From: Stutzerimonas stutzeri KOS6
GTDB taxonomy: Bacteria; Pseudomonadota; Gammaproteobacteria; Pseudomonadales; Pseudomonadaceae
Assembly (NCBI RefSeq): GCF_000307775.2
Contig: NZ_KK020676.1
Coordinates: 2,504,341-2,568,340 of the forward strand
Reading direction: 5' to 3'
Length of the DNA: 64,000 nt
This document shows, one piece after another, positions 34,905-45,004 of the stretch. The translations under genes and the position numbers were made by a program. The notes beneath the pieces were generated by a model. That model saw nothing but the letters and a program-made list of their open reading frames with translations, did no database searches and was not told the DNA's origin. How positions within the stretch are numbered: the stretch's first letter is position 1; every line of letters begins with the position of its first letter.

Positions 34905-36287
34905 ATGCTCGACTCCATTCGCTGGAATGCCGACCTGATCCGTCGTTACGATCAGGCTGGCCCGCGTTATACGTCGTACCCGACAGCGGCCCAGTTCAAC
35001 GACAAGGTCGGCTCTTTCGACCTGCTGCATGCCCTGCGCAGCAGCCGCCTGGCATCACAGCCATTGTCCCTGTACGTCCACCTGCCCTTCTGCGCCAATG
35101 CCTGCCATTACTGCAGCCGCAACAAGGTGATCACCAAGGATCGAGGTCGCGTGGGGCCCTACCTGGAACGTCTGGAAAAGGAAATAGAGCTGATCGCCTG
35201 CCACCTTGGCCAGGACCAGATCGTCGAGCAACTGCATTTCGGCGGAGGCACACCGACGTTTCTCAGCCATGCCGATCTGCGGCGACTGATGAACCAGCTA
35301 CGCCAGCACTTTCATCTGCAGGACGACGACCACGGCGACTTCAGCATCGAAGTCGACCCCAGGGAAGCGGACTGGCCAACCATTGGCCTGCTCCGGGAGC
35401 TCGGATTCAATCGCATCAGTATCAGCCTCCAGGACCTGGACCCGGACGTGCAACGCGCGATCAATCGCATGCAAACCCTAGAGCAAACCCGCACCATCAT
35501 CGAAGCCGCACGCACGTTGCAATATCGCTCGCTGAACATCGACCTGACATACGGCTTGCCATTGCAAGACCCGACGCGCTTCGCCAAAACCGTGCAGGCG
35601 GTCATAGATCTCCAGCCGGATCGCCTGTCACTGTTCAACTATGCGCATCTGCCGGAGCAGTTTCCGTCACAGCGTCGCATCAACCCCGCCGAACTGCCAA
35701 ACTCCGCAGAAAAGCTGATCATGCTCGAACAAAGCATCGAGCTGCTCACCGATGCGGGATATCGCTACATCGGCATGGATCACTTTGCCCTGCCCGATGA
35801 CGAACTGGCGATGGCCCAGGAAGACGCCAGCTTGCAACGCAACTTCCAGGGTTACACCACTCACGGACACTGCGATCTGGTTGGACTCGGTGTTTCGGCG
35901 ATCAGCCAGGTCGGCGATCTCTATTGCCAGAACAGCCTCGACATCTCCGACTACCAACGTCAGTTGGATCAGGGTCAACTACCCATCATCAAAGGCTTGC
36001 GCTGCAACCGGGACGACCGCATTCGTCGCGCCGTCATTCAAGCGCTGATCTGCGACTTCGAATTGTCTTTCGAGCATATCGAGCGCGAGCACGCCATCAA
36101 TTTCAAGAGTTATTTCGCCGAACCCTGGCCTATGCTGGAGAAAATGGCAGTAGACGGACTGATCGAGCTGACGGATGCCCACCTGATCATCCAGCCGACC
36201 GGGCGCCTGCTGGCTCACTCGATATGCATGCTGTTCGATCACTATCTACCCGAGCATGCCGCTCACGGCTACTCACGCGTGATCTAG
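34905..36287 (+). CDS. hemN: Oxygen-independent coproporphyrinogen III oxidase HemN
   Basis: HemN is the radical SAM decarboxylase that makes protoporphyrinogen IX without oxygen. The 460-residue product has cluster ligands Cys63, Cys67 and Cys70 ([10 protein letters not shown]), the SAM region [10 protein letters not shown], and the N-terminal pattern [15 protein letters not shown] of true HemN proteins. This form, not the HemW-like type, is the one induced by low oxygen. An ANR promoter lies directly upstream, and anr itself follows. Confidence 0.96.
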   Translation: MLDSIRWNADLIRRYDQAGPRYTSYPTAAQFNDKVGSFDLLHALRSSRLASQPLSLYVHLPFCANACHYCSRNKVITKDRGRVGPYLERLEKEIELIACHLGQDQIVEQLHFGGGTPTFLSHADLRRLMNQLRQHFHLQDDDHGDFSIEVDPREADWPTIGLLRELGFNRISISLQDLDPDVQRAINRMQTLEQTRTIIEAARTLQYRSLNIDLTYGLPLQDPTRFAKTVQAVIDLQPDRLSLFNYAHLPEQFPSQRRINPAELPNSAEKLIMLEQSIELLTDAGYRYIGMDHFALPDDELAMAQEDASLQRNFQGYTTHGHCDLVGLGVSAISQVGDLYCQNSLDISDYQRQLDQGQLPIIKGLRCNRDDRIRRAVIQALICDFELSFEHIEREHAINFKSYFAEPWPMLEKMAVDGLIELTDAHLIIQPTGRLLAHSICMLFDHYLPEHAAHGYSRVI

Positions 36288-36400
36288 GCATCGACCGGAC
36301 GGCTTGCATCGCTCGCCCTGCGACCCTCGTGCCGATTGGCTATGGCCGACAAGCTGGGTTAACCTTGCGAGCTATATTCAGGTTTTCCAGGAAGCCCCCT

Positions 36401-37135
36401 ATGTCCGAATCGATCAAGGTCCGTGCGCAGCGGCAAGCACACTGCAAGGATTGCAGCCTTTCCGGGCTTTGCCTGCCTCTGTCGCTGAACATGCAGGACA
36501 TGGACGCTCTGGACGATATCGTCAAACGCGGCCGGCCCCTGAAGAAAGGTGAAACCCTGTTCCGGCAAGGTGAAACTTTCAGTTCCGTATTTGCCGTGCG
36601 CTCTGGCGCCCTGCGTACGTTCAGCGTTACTGACGGCGGCGAGGAACAGATCACCGGCTTCCATTTGCCCAGCGAGCTGGTCGGCCTATCCGGCATGGAT
36701 ACGGAAAGCTACCCGGTAACCGCGCAAGCCCTGGAAACCACGTCGGTCTGCGAAATCCCCTTCGAGCGGCTCGACGAACTGAGTGTGTTGCTGCCGCAGC
36801 TGCGCCGCCAGCTGATGCGCATCATGAGCCGCGAAATTCGCGACGATCAGCAGATGATGCTGCTGCTTTCCAAGAAGACCGCCGACGAGCGCATCGCAAC
36901 CTTTCTAATCAACCTGTCTGCGCGTTTCAGTGCACGAGGCTTCTCGGCCAACCAGTTCCGCTTACCGATGTCGCGCAACGAAATCGGCAACTACCTGGGG
37001 CTGGCGGTTGAGACCGTTTCCCGCGTATTCACCCGCTTTCAGCAGAGCGGCCTGCTCGAGGCCGAGGGCAAGGAAGTGCGCATTCTGGACTCCATCGGTC
37101 TGTGCGCCCTTGCCGGCGGGGCCATGGACGTCTGA
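36401..37135 (+). CDS. anr: Oxygen-sensing regulator ANR (FNR family)
   Basis: ANR binds DNA as a dimer when its [4Fe-4S] cluster is intact under low oxygen. The 244-residue protein has cluster Cys15, Cys18, Cys24 and Cys117, a cyclic-nucleotide-like sensor fold, a long dimer helix, and a C-terminal helix-turn-helix. The recognition segment [12 protein letters not shown] carries the E-x-x-S-R pattern that reads TTGAT half-sites. The ATG at 36401 is the natural start; a longer frame into hemN is spurious. Targets in this window very probably include hemN and the first cbb3 operon. Confidence 0.97.
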   Translation: MSESIKVRAQRQAHCKDCSLSGLCLPLSLNMQDMDALDDIVKRGRPLKKGETLFRQGETFSSVFAVRSGALRTFSVTDGGEEQITGFHLPSELVGLSGMDTESYPVTAQALETTSVCEIPFERLDELSVLLPQLRRQLMRIMSREIRDDQQMMLLLSKKTADERIATFLINLSARFSARGFSANQFRLPMSRNEIGNYLGLAVETVSRVFTRFQQSGLLEAEGKEVRILDSIGLCALAGGAMDV

Positions 37136-37159
37136 GTCAGCGAGTTTTGGAGTAGTCCG

Positions 37160-37708
37160 ATGATCTTCGACGAGTTCAGCATCAAAACCCTGATCCGCCC
37201 CGTACCCGACTTTCCCCGGCCGGGCGTTGTGTTTCGCGACATCACACCGATCTTCCAGTCGCCCAGGGCGCTGCGCATGGTGGCCGACAGCCTTATCCAG
37301 CGCTATGTGGAAGCCGACTTCACCCATATTGGAGCCCTGGACGCACGCGGCTTTCTGGTCGGCTCGATCCTTGCGTATGAGCTGAACAAACCCCTGGTGC
37401 TTTTCCGCAAACAAGGCAAGCTGCCGGCAGACGTGCTGTCACAGGCCTACTGCACCGAATACGGCGAAGCGCATCTGGAAATCCACGCAGACAGCCTCTG
37501 CGAACGCGATTCGGTGCTGCTGTTCGATGACCTGATCGCCACCGGTGGCACACTGCTCGCAGCAGCCCAACTGGTCAGACGCATGCGCGCCAACATCCAT
37601 GAGGCTGCCGCGATTATCGATTTGCCCGAACTGGGCGGCTCGCAGAAACTGCAGGATATAGGCATTCCCACCTTTACGCTGACCGCCTTTGCCCTGAGCG
37701 ACCGCTGA
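37160..37708 (+). CDS. apt: Adenine phosphoribosyltransferase
   Basis: Apt salvages adenine to AMP with PRPP. The 182-residue enzyme has the PRPP motif [13 protein letters not shown] and the early [15 protein letters not shown] segment typical of the family. It lies 24 bp after anr, an order conserved in pseudomonads. GGAG (TTTTGGAG) precedes the ATG. No oddities. Confidence 0.96.
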   Translation: MIFDEFSIKTLIRPVPDFPRPGVVFRDITPIFQSPRALRMVADSLIQRYVEADFTHIGALDARGFLVGSILAYELNKPLVLFRKQGKLPADVLSQAYCTEYGEAHLEIHADSLCERDSVLLFDDLIATGGTLLAAAQLVRRMRANIHEAAAIIDLPELGGSQKLQDIGIPTFTLTAFALSDR

Positions 37709-37760
37709 GGGCGACCTGCCGGCGTGCCGCCGATTCGCTGCAACCTGAAGGAACCTGCCC

Positions 37761-38369
37761 GTGTTTAAGACGCTTTTGGGCGGCCTGCTTGCCCTCGCCC
37801 TGGCTTGCGCCGGCCCCGCCTTCGCTCTGGATCGCGATGCCTTGCTGGACCAGGCGAACATCCTGCTGCTGCCACGTGAGCGTGCCATACCGCAGATCGA
37901 GCTGATCAATCAGGACGGGCAGCCGTTCAGAACCTCGTCTCTGCGGGGACGCTGGCATATCCTGTTCTTTGGTTTCACCGCTTGCCCAGACATCTGCCCC
38001 ACTACACTTAGCGATATGCGTCGCCTGTTCGCCCAGCTACCGGCCGAAACCCGTGAGCGACTGCAGCTGGTCTTGGTCAGCGCCGACCCGGCCCGCGACA
38101 CGCCGCAACAATTGAAGACCTACCTGAGCTACTACCGCGCCGGCTTCAGCGGGTTGACCGGGGACCTGCAGCAACTGCAGCGGCTGTCCAAGGCACTGGG
38201 CCTCCCCTTCGTACCAGCCACCGACACTCAAGGGGATTACAGTGTCAGCCACAGCGGCAACCTGGCGCTGGTCGCGCCCGATGGCACGTTGCGCGGGCAT
38301 ATCCGCGCGCCGCTCAAACTCACCGGGCTGCAACGGATGTTGCCACAAGTCATCGATAGCGAGCGCTGA
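37761..38369 (+). CDS. SCO1/SenC-family copper chaperone
   Basis: SCO proteins are thioredoxin-like periplasmic factors that deliver copper to oxidase CuA sites or act as thiol reductants. The 202-residue product has a signal peptide (cleaved after about AFA), the copper motif CPDIC (Cys75, Cys79), and a later His in SVSHSGNLAL. Start is GTG at 37761, preceded by AAGGA; no ATG is near. Given the caa3-type oxidase in the same window, CuA maturation is a plausible role. Confidence 0.9.
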   Translation: MFKTLLGGLLALALACAGPAFALDRDALLDQANILLLPRERAIPQIELINQDGQPFRTSSLRGRWHILFFGFTACPDICPTTLSDMRRLFAQLPAETRERLQLVLVSADPARDTPQQLKTYLSYYRAGFSGLTGDLQQLQRLSKALGLPFVPATDTQGDYSVSHSGNLALVAPDGTLRGHIRAPLKLTGLQRMLPQVIDSER

Positions 38370-38398
38370 ACAGAACCTGGGCTGCAGCTCAGTCTCGA

Positions 38399-39103
38399 TC
38401 AATGGCAATCCAGAGTGTCAGCCAGCACGTAGGCCTGAAACGCCACCTCATCGATCCACTGCTGCGTGAGCTTCGCCAACCGCCCTTCTGCTGACCAACT
38501 TGCGATAAACGTGTCGATCTGCCGCTGCAGGCCTGCATCGTCCGAGCTCAGCCTCAGCTGCCTTTCAGCATCGGACAGCGCCGGCAACAGACGCTTGTAG
38601 CGCCGCCACTCCGGCAAGGCAGCGATCTGCGCAAGCAGTACGTCGTCATCGACCACTGCACGGCATTCGCCAAGCTTGAGCCCAATGAGCGCGTGCGCCG
38701 CGCTCGGATACTCACGCGGCAAGGCCGCGAAGCGAGTACTCAGCAGTGCCGAGTAAGGGCTGGCGCTGCTGATGCACACCGGCTGGTTTCGGAGGTCGGA
38801 CCAGACAGCCGGACCACCCTCGGTGGCGACGAGCGCGGCCGGCATGGCACGGTAGTAGCTGCTGCCGCCACGCTGATCGCTTGCCAGCATGCGCACATCG
38901 GCATCCGCCGCTCCTTCTGCCACCAGTTGCATGGGACGTCCGAGCGCTCCGGCCAGTTGCTCGGCCAAGGCCGGCTCGAGGCTCTCCGTTTCGCTGCTCG
39001 ACAGAACCCGATGCTCGGGCAGTTGTACTCGCATTGGCTCTGCAAGCAGCGCAGCCGGCATCAGCCAGGCAAGCCAGAGAACGAGGCGCGGGAGAGCAGC
39101 CAT
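38399..39103 (-). CDS. Periplasmic solute-binding protein (transporter substrate-binding type)
   Basis: A 234-residue secreted protein with a signal peptide (about 1-21) and the weak pattern of family 3 extracellular solute-binding proteins, for example QPVCISSASPYSALLSTRF and GLKLGECRAVVDDDVLLAQI. It starts 10 bp after the ABC permease stop and is the last gene of the transporter operon. It is unlike the NitT/TauT binding protein that heads the operon, so the system has two unrelated periplasmic components. It has an internal Cys pair that may form a disulfide. Ligand unknown. Confidence 0.7.
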   Translation of the reverse strand: MAALPRLVLWLAWLMPAALLAEPMRVQLPEHRVLSSSETESLEPALAEQLAGALGRPMQLVAEGAADADVRMLASDQRGGSSYYRAMPAALVATEGGPAVWSDLRNQPVCISSASPYSALLSTRFAALPREYPSAAHALIGLKLGECRAVVDDDVLLAQIAALPEWRRYKRLLPALSDAERQLRLSSDDAGLQRQIDTFIASWSAEGRLAKLTQQWIDEVAFQAYVLADTLDCH

Positions 39104-39113
39104 TCAGGCGTCC

Positions 39114-39887
39114 TCAGACATACTGATAGCGCAGCATCCGCTGCTTGAACTTCTCCAGCACCACCTGATCGATCAACGTGGCGAGAATGGCGATGACCAG
39201 GATGTTCATCATCACCCCCACCATGTCGGCGATCTCCCCGGAATAGGCCAGAGAACGGCCGAGCCCCTGGCCGAAGCCAATAAGCATCTCAGCGGAAATG
39301 AGCGCACGCCAGGCATTACCGAAGGCCAACTGGGCACCCGTGATCAGCTCTGGCATCACCGCCGGCAGATAGACACGACGCAGCAGTTGCCAGCGTGACG
39401 CCCCCATCACCCGCGCTGCCGACACGTGTACCGGCTGCACGCTCTCCGTGGCGTTCATCACCGACAGCGCCATCGGGAAGAAGGCGGCCAGGGCGACCAC
39501 CACGATGATCGGCAGATTGCCGAAACCCATCACGATGAGGAACAGCGGCACCCAGGCGATCGACGGAATCGACTGCAGAATGACGATGGCCGAGCGCAGG
39601 ATCTCCCGGAAGAAGAACAGCACCCCGCCGACCAGACCGAAGCCGATGCCGAACAGCAGCGCGAAGCTGTAGCCGCTGCCGAGGCGGCTCATGCTGCCGT
39701 AAAGCCCTTCACGGAACTCCGGCTCCTGGATGGTGCTGAACAGGCGCTCGAAGACGGTCGGGATGCCAGGCATCAAGAACGCCGGCAGGCTCCAGGCGGC
39801 AGCCTGCCAGATCAGCAGGATGAACAGGATTGCCAGAACGACCGCAAGGTATTTCTTCGGGCCGGTAAGACGACGTGCCTGGCTCAT
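39114..39887 (-). CDS. ABC transporter permease, NitT/TauT type
   Basis: The 257-residue inner-membrane permease has about six helices and the binding-protein-dependent transport signature around MGASRWQLLRRVYLPAVMPELITG, the EAA-loop that touches the ATPase. It overlaps the ATPase gene by four bases (ATGA). The family carries nitrate, sulfonates, thiamine precursors or other small anions; the substrate cannot be read from sequence. Confidence 0.9.
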   Translation of the reverse strand: MSQARRLTGPKKYLAVVLAILFILLIWQAAAWSLPAFLMPGIPTVFERLFSTIQEPEFREGLYGSMSRLGSGYSFALLFGIGFGLVGGVLFFFREILRSAIVILQSIPSIAWVPLFLIVMGFGNLPIIVVVALAAFFPMALSVMNATESVQPVHVSAARVMGASRWQLLRRVYLPAVMPELITGAQLAFGNAWRALISAEMLIGFGQGLGRSLAYSGEIADMVGVMMNILVIAILATLIDQVVLEKFKQRMLRYQYV

Positions 39888-40630
39888 GGGTGCGTTACCT
39901 CCGTCTTGATACCCAGCAGACTGAGAATTTCCTTACGCTCGGCGGCGAAGTCGGACAGGTCGTGGCTCTTCTCGCAGTGAGTGAAGTTGAAGGTTTTCAA
40001 CACGCGTGTCGGTCGCGCGCTGAACACCAGCACGTGGTCGGCCAGATACAGAGCCTCATCGACGTCATGGGTGACCAGCAGCACGGTCGGCTGATGCTCC
40101 TCGATCAACTCGCGCAGAACGTCCTGCAGCGCCATGCGGGTCAGGGCATCGAGTGCACCAAACGGCTCGTCCAGCAACAGCACCTCGGGCTTGGCGATGA
40201 ATGCACGGGCCAGGGCAGTACGCTGACGCATGCCGCCAGACACCTGATGCGGGTAGTAATGCTCGAAGCCATTGAGCCCGACGCGCTCGAGCCAGGCCTG
40301 CGCCTGCTCGAATGCGTCGGCCTTGGCCACGCCCTGCAGCTCAAGAGCCATGGCGACGTTGCCCTGCAGGCTCAGCCAGGGATACAGCGCATGCTCCTGA
40401 AACACCAGCGTGCGCCGCGGGCTAGGTGCGCTAATCGGCTTGCCGTCGGCGAGCACGCGACCTGCACTGGGCTTTTCCAGCCCGGCCACCAGGTGCAGCA
40501 GGGTCGACTTGCCGCAGCCGGATGGACCTACCAGGGCAACCAGCTCGCCCTGGGCGAACTCACCACTGAAGCCCTTGATGACCTCGAGCTGCCCGAAGCG
40601 CTTGTCTACTTCCTCAAAACTGAGTTGCAT
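39884..40630 (-). CDS. ABC transporter ATP-binding protein, NitT/TauT type
   Basis: The 248-residue ATPase has Walker A GPSGCGKST (35-43), the Q-loop, signature VSGGMRQR, Walker B VLLLDEPFG, and a switch His in LLVTHDVDEA. The ATG at 40630 (MQLSFEEVDKRFG) is the right start; a 29-residue extension upstream has no likeness. It drives uptake with the permease and the binding protein encoded 96 bp upstream. Confidence 0.92.
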   Translation of the reverse strand: MQLSFEEVDKRFGQLEVIKGFSGEFAQGELVALVGPSGCGKSTLLHLVAGLEKPSAGRVLADGKPISAPSPRRTLVFQEHALYPWLSLQGNVAMALELQGVAKADAFEQAQAWLERVGLNGFEHYYPHQVSGGMRQRTALARAFIAKPEVLLLDEPFGALDALTRMALQDVLRELIEEHQPTVLLVTHDVDEALYLADHVLVFSARPTRVLKTFNFTHCEKSHDLSDFAAERKEILSLLGIKTEVTHP

Positions 40631-40726
40631 AAAAATCCGCAAATCCAGAAACGAAATTGCCCGGCAATGCGGGCGATGCAAACGACCCGGCACGAGGCCG
40701 GGCCCATGTGTCAGCAAACCAGACGA

Positions 40727-41716
40727 TCAGAGCTCGCGAGCTTCCTGCCAGGACAGATCGACAATGGCGCTGGTGTCGAACGGCTTGCCATCGCGGGTCT
40801 TCAGCGAACCGAGCTCCTGCAGAATGTCCGCCAGCTCCTGGATGCGCGCCAGATCGTCCTCGCCAAGTTTGGCACTGAAGGTCTGGGTACCGATTGCCTC
40901 TTCAATGACCACCTCGCGAGCCAGCTCGCCACGCTTGAGCGTCTTGAGCGTCGGTTCGGCGATGAAGTAGTCCGCGATCAGCTTGGCCGCCTCGGCTGGC
41001 TGCTTGTCGAGCATCTCGATGGCCTCGCGCTGAGCGTCCAGAGACTTCCAGACGGCATCCTTGCGCTTGGCCAGGGTATCGCCGGAGGTGATCACCACCA
41101 TGCATGGGAATGGCCAGACTTCGCCGATCTCGTAAACCTGCTGAACCGGCGCAACCAGCTGTGCGATACGATCATAAGGCTCGAACAGGAAAGCGGCATC
41201 GACACGTCCGGATACCAGCGACTGCACCGCCACGGCGGGGCTGACACCCATGATGTTGACGTCGCTCGGCTTGAGTTCGGCGTCCTTCAGCGTGACTCCG
41301 CGCAGCACCGCATCGGCCGTGCTCCCTTCTTTCTGGGATGCGAGGATCTTGCCCTTCAGGTCGGCGACCTTCTCGATGCCCGAACCCTCAAGCGCCACGA
41401 TGGAGTGGTAGCCCTGCTGGGCACCGCCTACCACCTTGAGGTCAGCACCCTTGGAGGCCCAGGCCACCGCGTTGGTGAAGCCCAGCACGCCGGTGTCCAG
41501 TTGCCCGCCAACGATGGCCTTGATCAGATCGGTGCCGGAACTGAACTCGATCAGCTCGACGTCCAGGCCATGCTTCTTGTACAGCCCGGCCTCATGCGCA
41601 ACCATCGCCTGAGCGTCATCCATCACGCGGATGTAGCCCACCTTGAACTTCTCCTGAGCCTGCGCGAAGGCACTCAGTAACAGGAGAGCTGGAACCAGCC
41701 AATGCTTTGCTTTCAT
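40727..41716 (-). CDS. ABC transporter substrate-binding protein, NitT/TauT type
   Basis: A 329-residue periplasmic protein with a signal peptide (cleaved near AQA-QE). Motifs of the NMT1/SsuA-like fold are seen: VGYIRVMDDAQAMVAHEAGLYKKHGLDVELIEF and the solute-binding lobe FLFEPYDRIAQ. It heads a four-gene operon. Possible ligands are sulfonates, pyrimidine precursors or similar small anions. An AT-rich promoter region with a TTAG-N5-CTAA palindrome lies upstream. Confidence 0.88.
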   Translation of the reverse strand: MKAKHWLVPALLLLSAFAQAQEKFKVGYIRVMDDAQAMVAHEAGLYKKHGLDVELIEFSSGTDLIKAIVGGQLDTGVLGFTNAVAWASKGADLKVVGGAQQGYHSIVALEGSGIEKVADLKGKILASQKEGSTADAVLRGVTLKDAELKPSDVNIMGVSPAVAVQSLVSGRVDAAFLFEPYDRIAQLVAPVQQVYEIGEVWPFPCMVVITSGDTLAKRKDAVWKSLDAQREAIEMLDKQPAEAAKLIADYFIAEPTLKTLKRGELAREVVIEEAIGTQTFSAKLGEDDLARIQELADILQELGSLKTRDGKPFDTSAIVDLSWQEAREL

Positions 41717-41772
41717 TTCGACCTCGATTCATATAGCCAGCGCATATAACCAAAACGAAGAAGCATATTCGA

Positions 41773-41785
41773 TTAGGTTATCTAA
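41773..41785 (-). promoter_or_regulatory. TTAG-N5-CTAA palindrome upstream of the ABC operon
   Basis: On the minus strand TTAGATAACCTAA is a 4-bp inverted repeat with a 5-base centre, 57-69 bp before the binding-protein ATG. It lies within a 145-bp region much richer in A/T than its surroundings. The form (T-N11-A class) would suit a LysR-type regulator, but the regulator is not identified. Confidence 0.35.
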
Positions 41786-41861
41786 CTTTTCCGGCTTAGA
41801 ACTTTACCCGAACTATGCGCAAAACGGCACTACCGAGACGTCATAACGTTAACGCTTCAGG

Positions 41862-42461
41862 TTATAGGCTGATCGGTTTGCGACCTGCCAGCGCGTGTGC
41901 CAGCGTACCGCCATCGACCAGTTCGAGCTCGCCGCCCAAGGGTACCCCGTGGGCGATTCGACTGATCGTAAGCCCTTTTGGAATCAGCATCTGCGCGATG
42001 TAGTGCGCCGTCGCCTCGCCCTCGACCGTCGGGTTGGTCGCCAGGATGACCTCGCTGAACGCTCCGTCCGCCACCCGGGTAAGCAACTCAGGGATACCGA
42101 TCGCTTCCGGTCCCAGGCCATCGAGCGGGGACAGATGCCCCTTGAGCACGAAATAACGCCCGCGGAAGCCGGTCTGCTCCACGGCGAATACATCCACTGG
42201 ACTTTGCACCACGCACAACAGAGAGTCGTCGCGCCGTGGATCCGCGCACTGCGGGCACAAATCATCCTCGGTCAGGGTGCGGCACTGCCGGCAGTAACCC
42301 ACGCCTTCCATCGCGGCTGCCAGCGCCTGCGCCAGGCGCAGACCGCCACTGCGATCACGCTCGAGCAACTGCAGCGCCATACGCTGCGCGGTTTTCTGCC
42401 CAACACCGGGAAGAATGCGCAGGGCATCGATGAGTTGGCGAATCAGGGGGCTGAAGCTCAT
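41862..42461 (-). CDS. recR: Recombination mediator RecR
   Basis: RecR works with RecF and RecO to load RecA at gapped DNA. The 199-residue product has a helix-hairpin-helix ([16 protein letters not shown]), a four-Cys zinc finger (CRQC and CPQC), and a Toprim domain ([18 protein letters not shown]). The ATG at 42461 ([10 protein letters not shown]) is the usual start; ATG 42467 is two codons upstream. It is third in the dnaX-ybaB-recR group. Confidence 0.96.
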   Translation of the reverse strand: MSFSPLIRQLIDALRILPGVGQKTAQRMALQLLERDRSGGLRLAQALAAAMEGVGYCRQCRTLTEDDLCPQCADPRRDDSLLCVVQSPVDVFAVEQTGFRGRYFVLKGHLSPLDGLGPEAIGIPELLTRVADGAFSEVILATNPTVEGEATAHYIAQMLIPKGLTISRIAHGVPLGGELELVDGGTLAHALAGRKPISL

Positions 42462-42559
42462 GGACATCTCGAAGCTGAAGGCTGGGGCTGGGGCCCCTGG
42501 CACGCCGCCCTATAATGGACGGGCAGTGCTCAGCAACCTCCAGCCTGGATCGACGCGAA

Positions 42560-42886
42560 TCAGAACGGCATCTTGAATCCGGGTGGCAGTTGCATCCCGG
42601 CGGTCATGCCCGCCATCTTATCCTGGCTGTTCTGTTCGATCTTGCGCACCGCATCGTTGACTGCAGCAGCGATCAGATCCTCCAGAATTTCCTTGTCCTC
42701 CTGCATCAGGCTGTCGTCAAGGCTGACGCGCTTGACGTCATGCCGTCCGTTCATCACGACGCTGACCAGGCCGGCACCCGACTGGCCCGTGACCTCGGCA
42801 TTCGCCAGCTCTTCCTGCATCTTCTGCATCTTTTCCTGCATCTGCTGCGCCTGCTTCATCAGGCCGGCCATGCCACCTTTCATCAT
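42560..42886 (-). CDS. ybaB: YbaB/EbfC nucleoid-associated protein
   Basis: A 108-residue DNA-binding protein with an N-terminal Met/Gln-rich helix ([18 protein letters not shown]), a central beta sheet ([18 protein letters not shown]), and a helical C-terminal part, the normal YbaB form. It lies 20 bp after dnaX and 98 bp before recR. The family binds DNA non-specifically as a dimer and may act with recombination or replication genes. Confidence 0.95.
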   Translation of the reverse strand: MMKGGMAGLMKQAQQMQEKMQKMQEELANAEVTGQSGAGLVSVVMNGRHDVKRVSLDDSLMQEDKEILEDLIAAAVNDAVRKIEQNSQDKMAGMTAGMQLPPGFKMPF

Positions 42887-42906
42887 GGGATATCACCTCA
42901 ATTCGA

Positions 42907-44916
42907 TCAGGGTTCGGATTGTTCTACGGGTTCGATGGTGCCTTCACGGACCACCGCCGAGAATTGCTGCATCAGTTGCTGGACCAGAGGGTCCGAGTGA
43001 ATCGATTGCTCCGCTGCGCGCTGGCGCTCGGCACGACGGCGTTGCGCAGCCTGCGCCGGGGTTTCCTGCTCCGGTTTCTGCAGCACGATATCCAGCTGCA
43101 GGGTGCGGCCATGGTACTGGTTCAGCGCATCGTTCAGTCGTCGTTGCTGGGTCGGGTTGAACAGCGCGCTCTGTGCCGGATCGAGGTGCATCAGCCAGCG
43201 ATCATCTTCGACGGCGATGAGCGTACAGTTGGCCGCGATGCTCCCTGTGAGACCGGACAGGCCGAGCTTGAGATAAAGCTCCAGCCACTCGGCAGCCATT
43301 CCCGTCGCAGGCTCGACCGAAGGCAGCGGCTCAGCCATTGCCGGCTCGGCGCTCGCCTGGTCCAGTTCGTCAAGGTAGGCCTCAGCCTGATTCTCGACCT
43401 CGAAGTAATCTTCGTCGGTAAGCGGCGGCTCGTCATCGTCCGGCTCTTCGACCTGCACCACCGAGGCCACCTGCCCGGGTGGGCTGTCGAGCGGGACCGG
43501 TTCGGGCAGAACGGCATCGGCCGCGACCGCAACCGGCGGCACGTCGGGCGGCTCATCCCAGGGCAGGTCGACCAGCGGCGGCGCCTGTTCTTCTGCTTCG
43601 AGCGGCGCTGGCGCTTCAGCCACGACAGGGCGCTCGGGCGCTGGTGAATCCGCCGATTCGGCAAGGCGGGTTGCAACAGGCGCTGACGCCGGCACGTCGC
43701 TGGTTGGCGCAGCCGATGGAGCGGGCGACACGCCAGTCGGAGCCGTGTCGGCCACCGCTGCAGGTCCGGAATCAGCTGTGGCCGGGCTGATTCCCAGGTT
43801 CTTTAGCGATGTTCGCGGCGCATCGTCACTGCCCGCCGGACGGAACGCCAGCATGCGCAGCAGCACCATTTCGAAACCGCTGCGCGGGTCGGGCGCCAGC
43901 GGCAGATCACGTCGACCGATCAACCCCATCTGGTAATAGAACTGCACATCTTCGGCCGGCAGCGCCTGGGCCAATGCCAGCACCCGATCACGATCGCCCT
44001 GGCCATTGTCCACTGCCTCCGGCAGCGCCTGGGCGATGGCGACACGGTGCAGCACATTGAGGATCTCGGCCAGCACGCCAGCCCAATCCGGCCCCTGCTC
44101 GGCGAGATGGCGGACCGCATCGAGCAACGCCTTGGCATCGCCTTCGAGCAGTGCCTGCAGCACGCCGTAGACCTGGCCGTGATCGAGCGTGCCGAGCATG
44201 GCCCGCACATCGGCCGCCAGTACCTTGCCCTCGCCGAAGGCGATCGCCTGGTCGGTCAGGCTCATGGCGTCGCGCATCGAGCCGTCGGCCGCTCGCCCAA
44301 GCAGCCAGAGGGCGTCATCCTCAAATGGCACGTTCTCGACGCTCAACACATGGCTGAGGTGTTCAACCACGCGCTCGGGCGGCATGTTCTTCAACGAGAA
44401 CTGCAGGCAGCGCGAGAGAATGGTCACCGGCAGCTTCTGTGGGTCAGTGGTGGCCAACAGGAACTTGACGTGGGGCGGCGGCTCTTCAAGGGTCTTGAGC
44501 AGGGCGTTGAACGAGTGCGACGAGAGCATGTGCACTTCGTCGATCAGATAGACCTTGTAGCGCCCGCGACTGGGCGCGTATTGCACATTGTCCAGCAGCT
44601 CGCGGGTATCCTCGACCTTGGTGCGGCTCGCGGCGTCGACCTCAATCAGGTCGACGAAACGCCCTTCGTCAATCTCTCGGCATACCGAGCACTGGCCGCA
44701 AGGCGTTGAGCTGACGCCGGTTTCGCAGTTCAGGCACTTGGCGATGATCCGCGCGATGGTGGTCTTGCCGACGCCGCGGGTACCGGTAAACAGGTAGGCA
44801 TGGTGCAGGCGCTGATTGTCCAGCGCATTGATCAAGGCCTTGAGCACATGTGTCTGGCCGACCATTTCGCGGAACGAGCGCGGACGCCATTTACGTGCGA
44901 GAACCTGATAACTCAT
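42907..44916 (-). CDS. dnaX: DNA polymerase III subunits gamma/tau
   Basis: DnaX is the clamp-loader ATPase; full-length tau also joins polymerase cores and helicase. The 669-residue product has Walker A GTRGVGKTT, a four-Cys zinc site (CLNCETGVSSTPCGQCSVC region), Walker B LIDEVHML, sensor 1 TTDPQKLP, and a long acidic Pro/Ala linker. The C-terminal tau domain starts near 540. I saw no A-AAA-AAG slip site, so a short gamma form by frameshift is not supported here. Confidence 0.96.
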   Translation of the reverse strand: MSYQVLARKWRPRSFREMVGQTHVLKALINALDNQRLHHAYLFTGTRGVGKTTIARIIAKCLNCETGVSSTPCGQCSVCREIDEGRFVDLIEVDAASRTKVEDTRELLDNVQYAPSRGRYKVYLIDEVHMLSSHSFNALLKTLEEPPPHVKFLLATTDPQKLPVTILSRCLQFSLKNMPPERVVEHLSHVLSVENVPFEDDALWLLGRAADGSMRDAMSLTDQAIAFGEGKVLAADVRAMLGTLDHGQVYGVLQALLEGDAKALLDAVRHLAEQGPDWAGVLAEILNVLHRVAIAQALPEAVDNGQGDRDRVLALAQALPAEDVQFYYQMGLIGRRDLPLAPDPRSGFEMVLLRMLAFRPAGSDDAPRTSLKNLGISPATADSGPAAVADTAPTGVSPAPSAAPTSDVPASAPVATRLAESADSPAPERPVVAEAPAPLEAEEQAPPLVDLPWDEPPDVPPVAVAADAVLPEPVPLDSPPGQVASVVQVEEPDDDEPPLTDEDYFEVENQAEAYLDELDQASAEPAMAEPLPSVEPATGMAAEWLELYLKLGLSGLTGSIAANCTLIAVEDDRWLMHLDPAQSALFNPTQQRRLNDALNQYHGRTLQLDIVLQKPEQETPAQAAQRRRAERQRAAEQSIHSDPLVQQLMQQFSAVVREGTIEPVEQSEP

Positions 44917-45004
44917 AACACCATCGCGGGGGAACAGGGCGGAGGACGGGTAATGCTAGCGGAGCAGGATGGAAATTGCATCCGGGCTGCGACCGAACCA
45001 CCGA

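Noticed and set aside
42907..44916. Programmed frameshift in dnaX making a short gamma subunit
   Set aside because: No A-AAA-AAG or similar slippery run with a following hairpin was seen.
44917..45004. Possible 4.5S SRP RNA gene near dnaX
   Set aside because: The conserved core (GGTCAGGTCCGGAAGGAAGCAGCC) is absent from both strands of this 88-bp gap.
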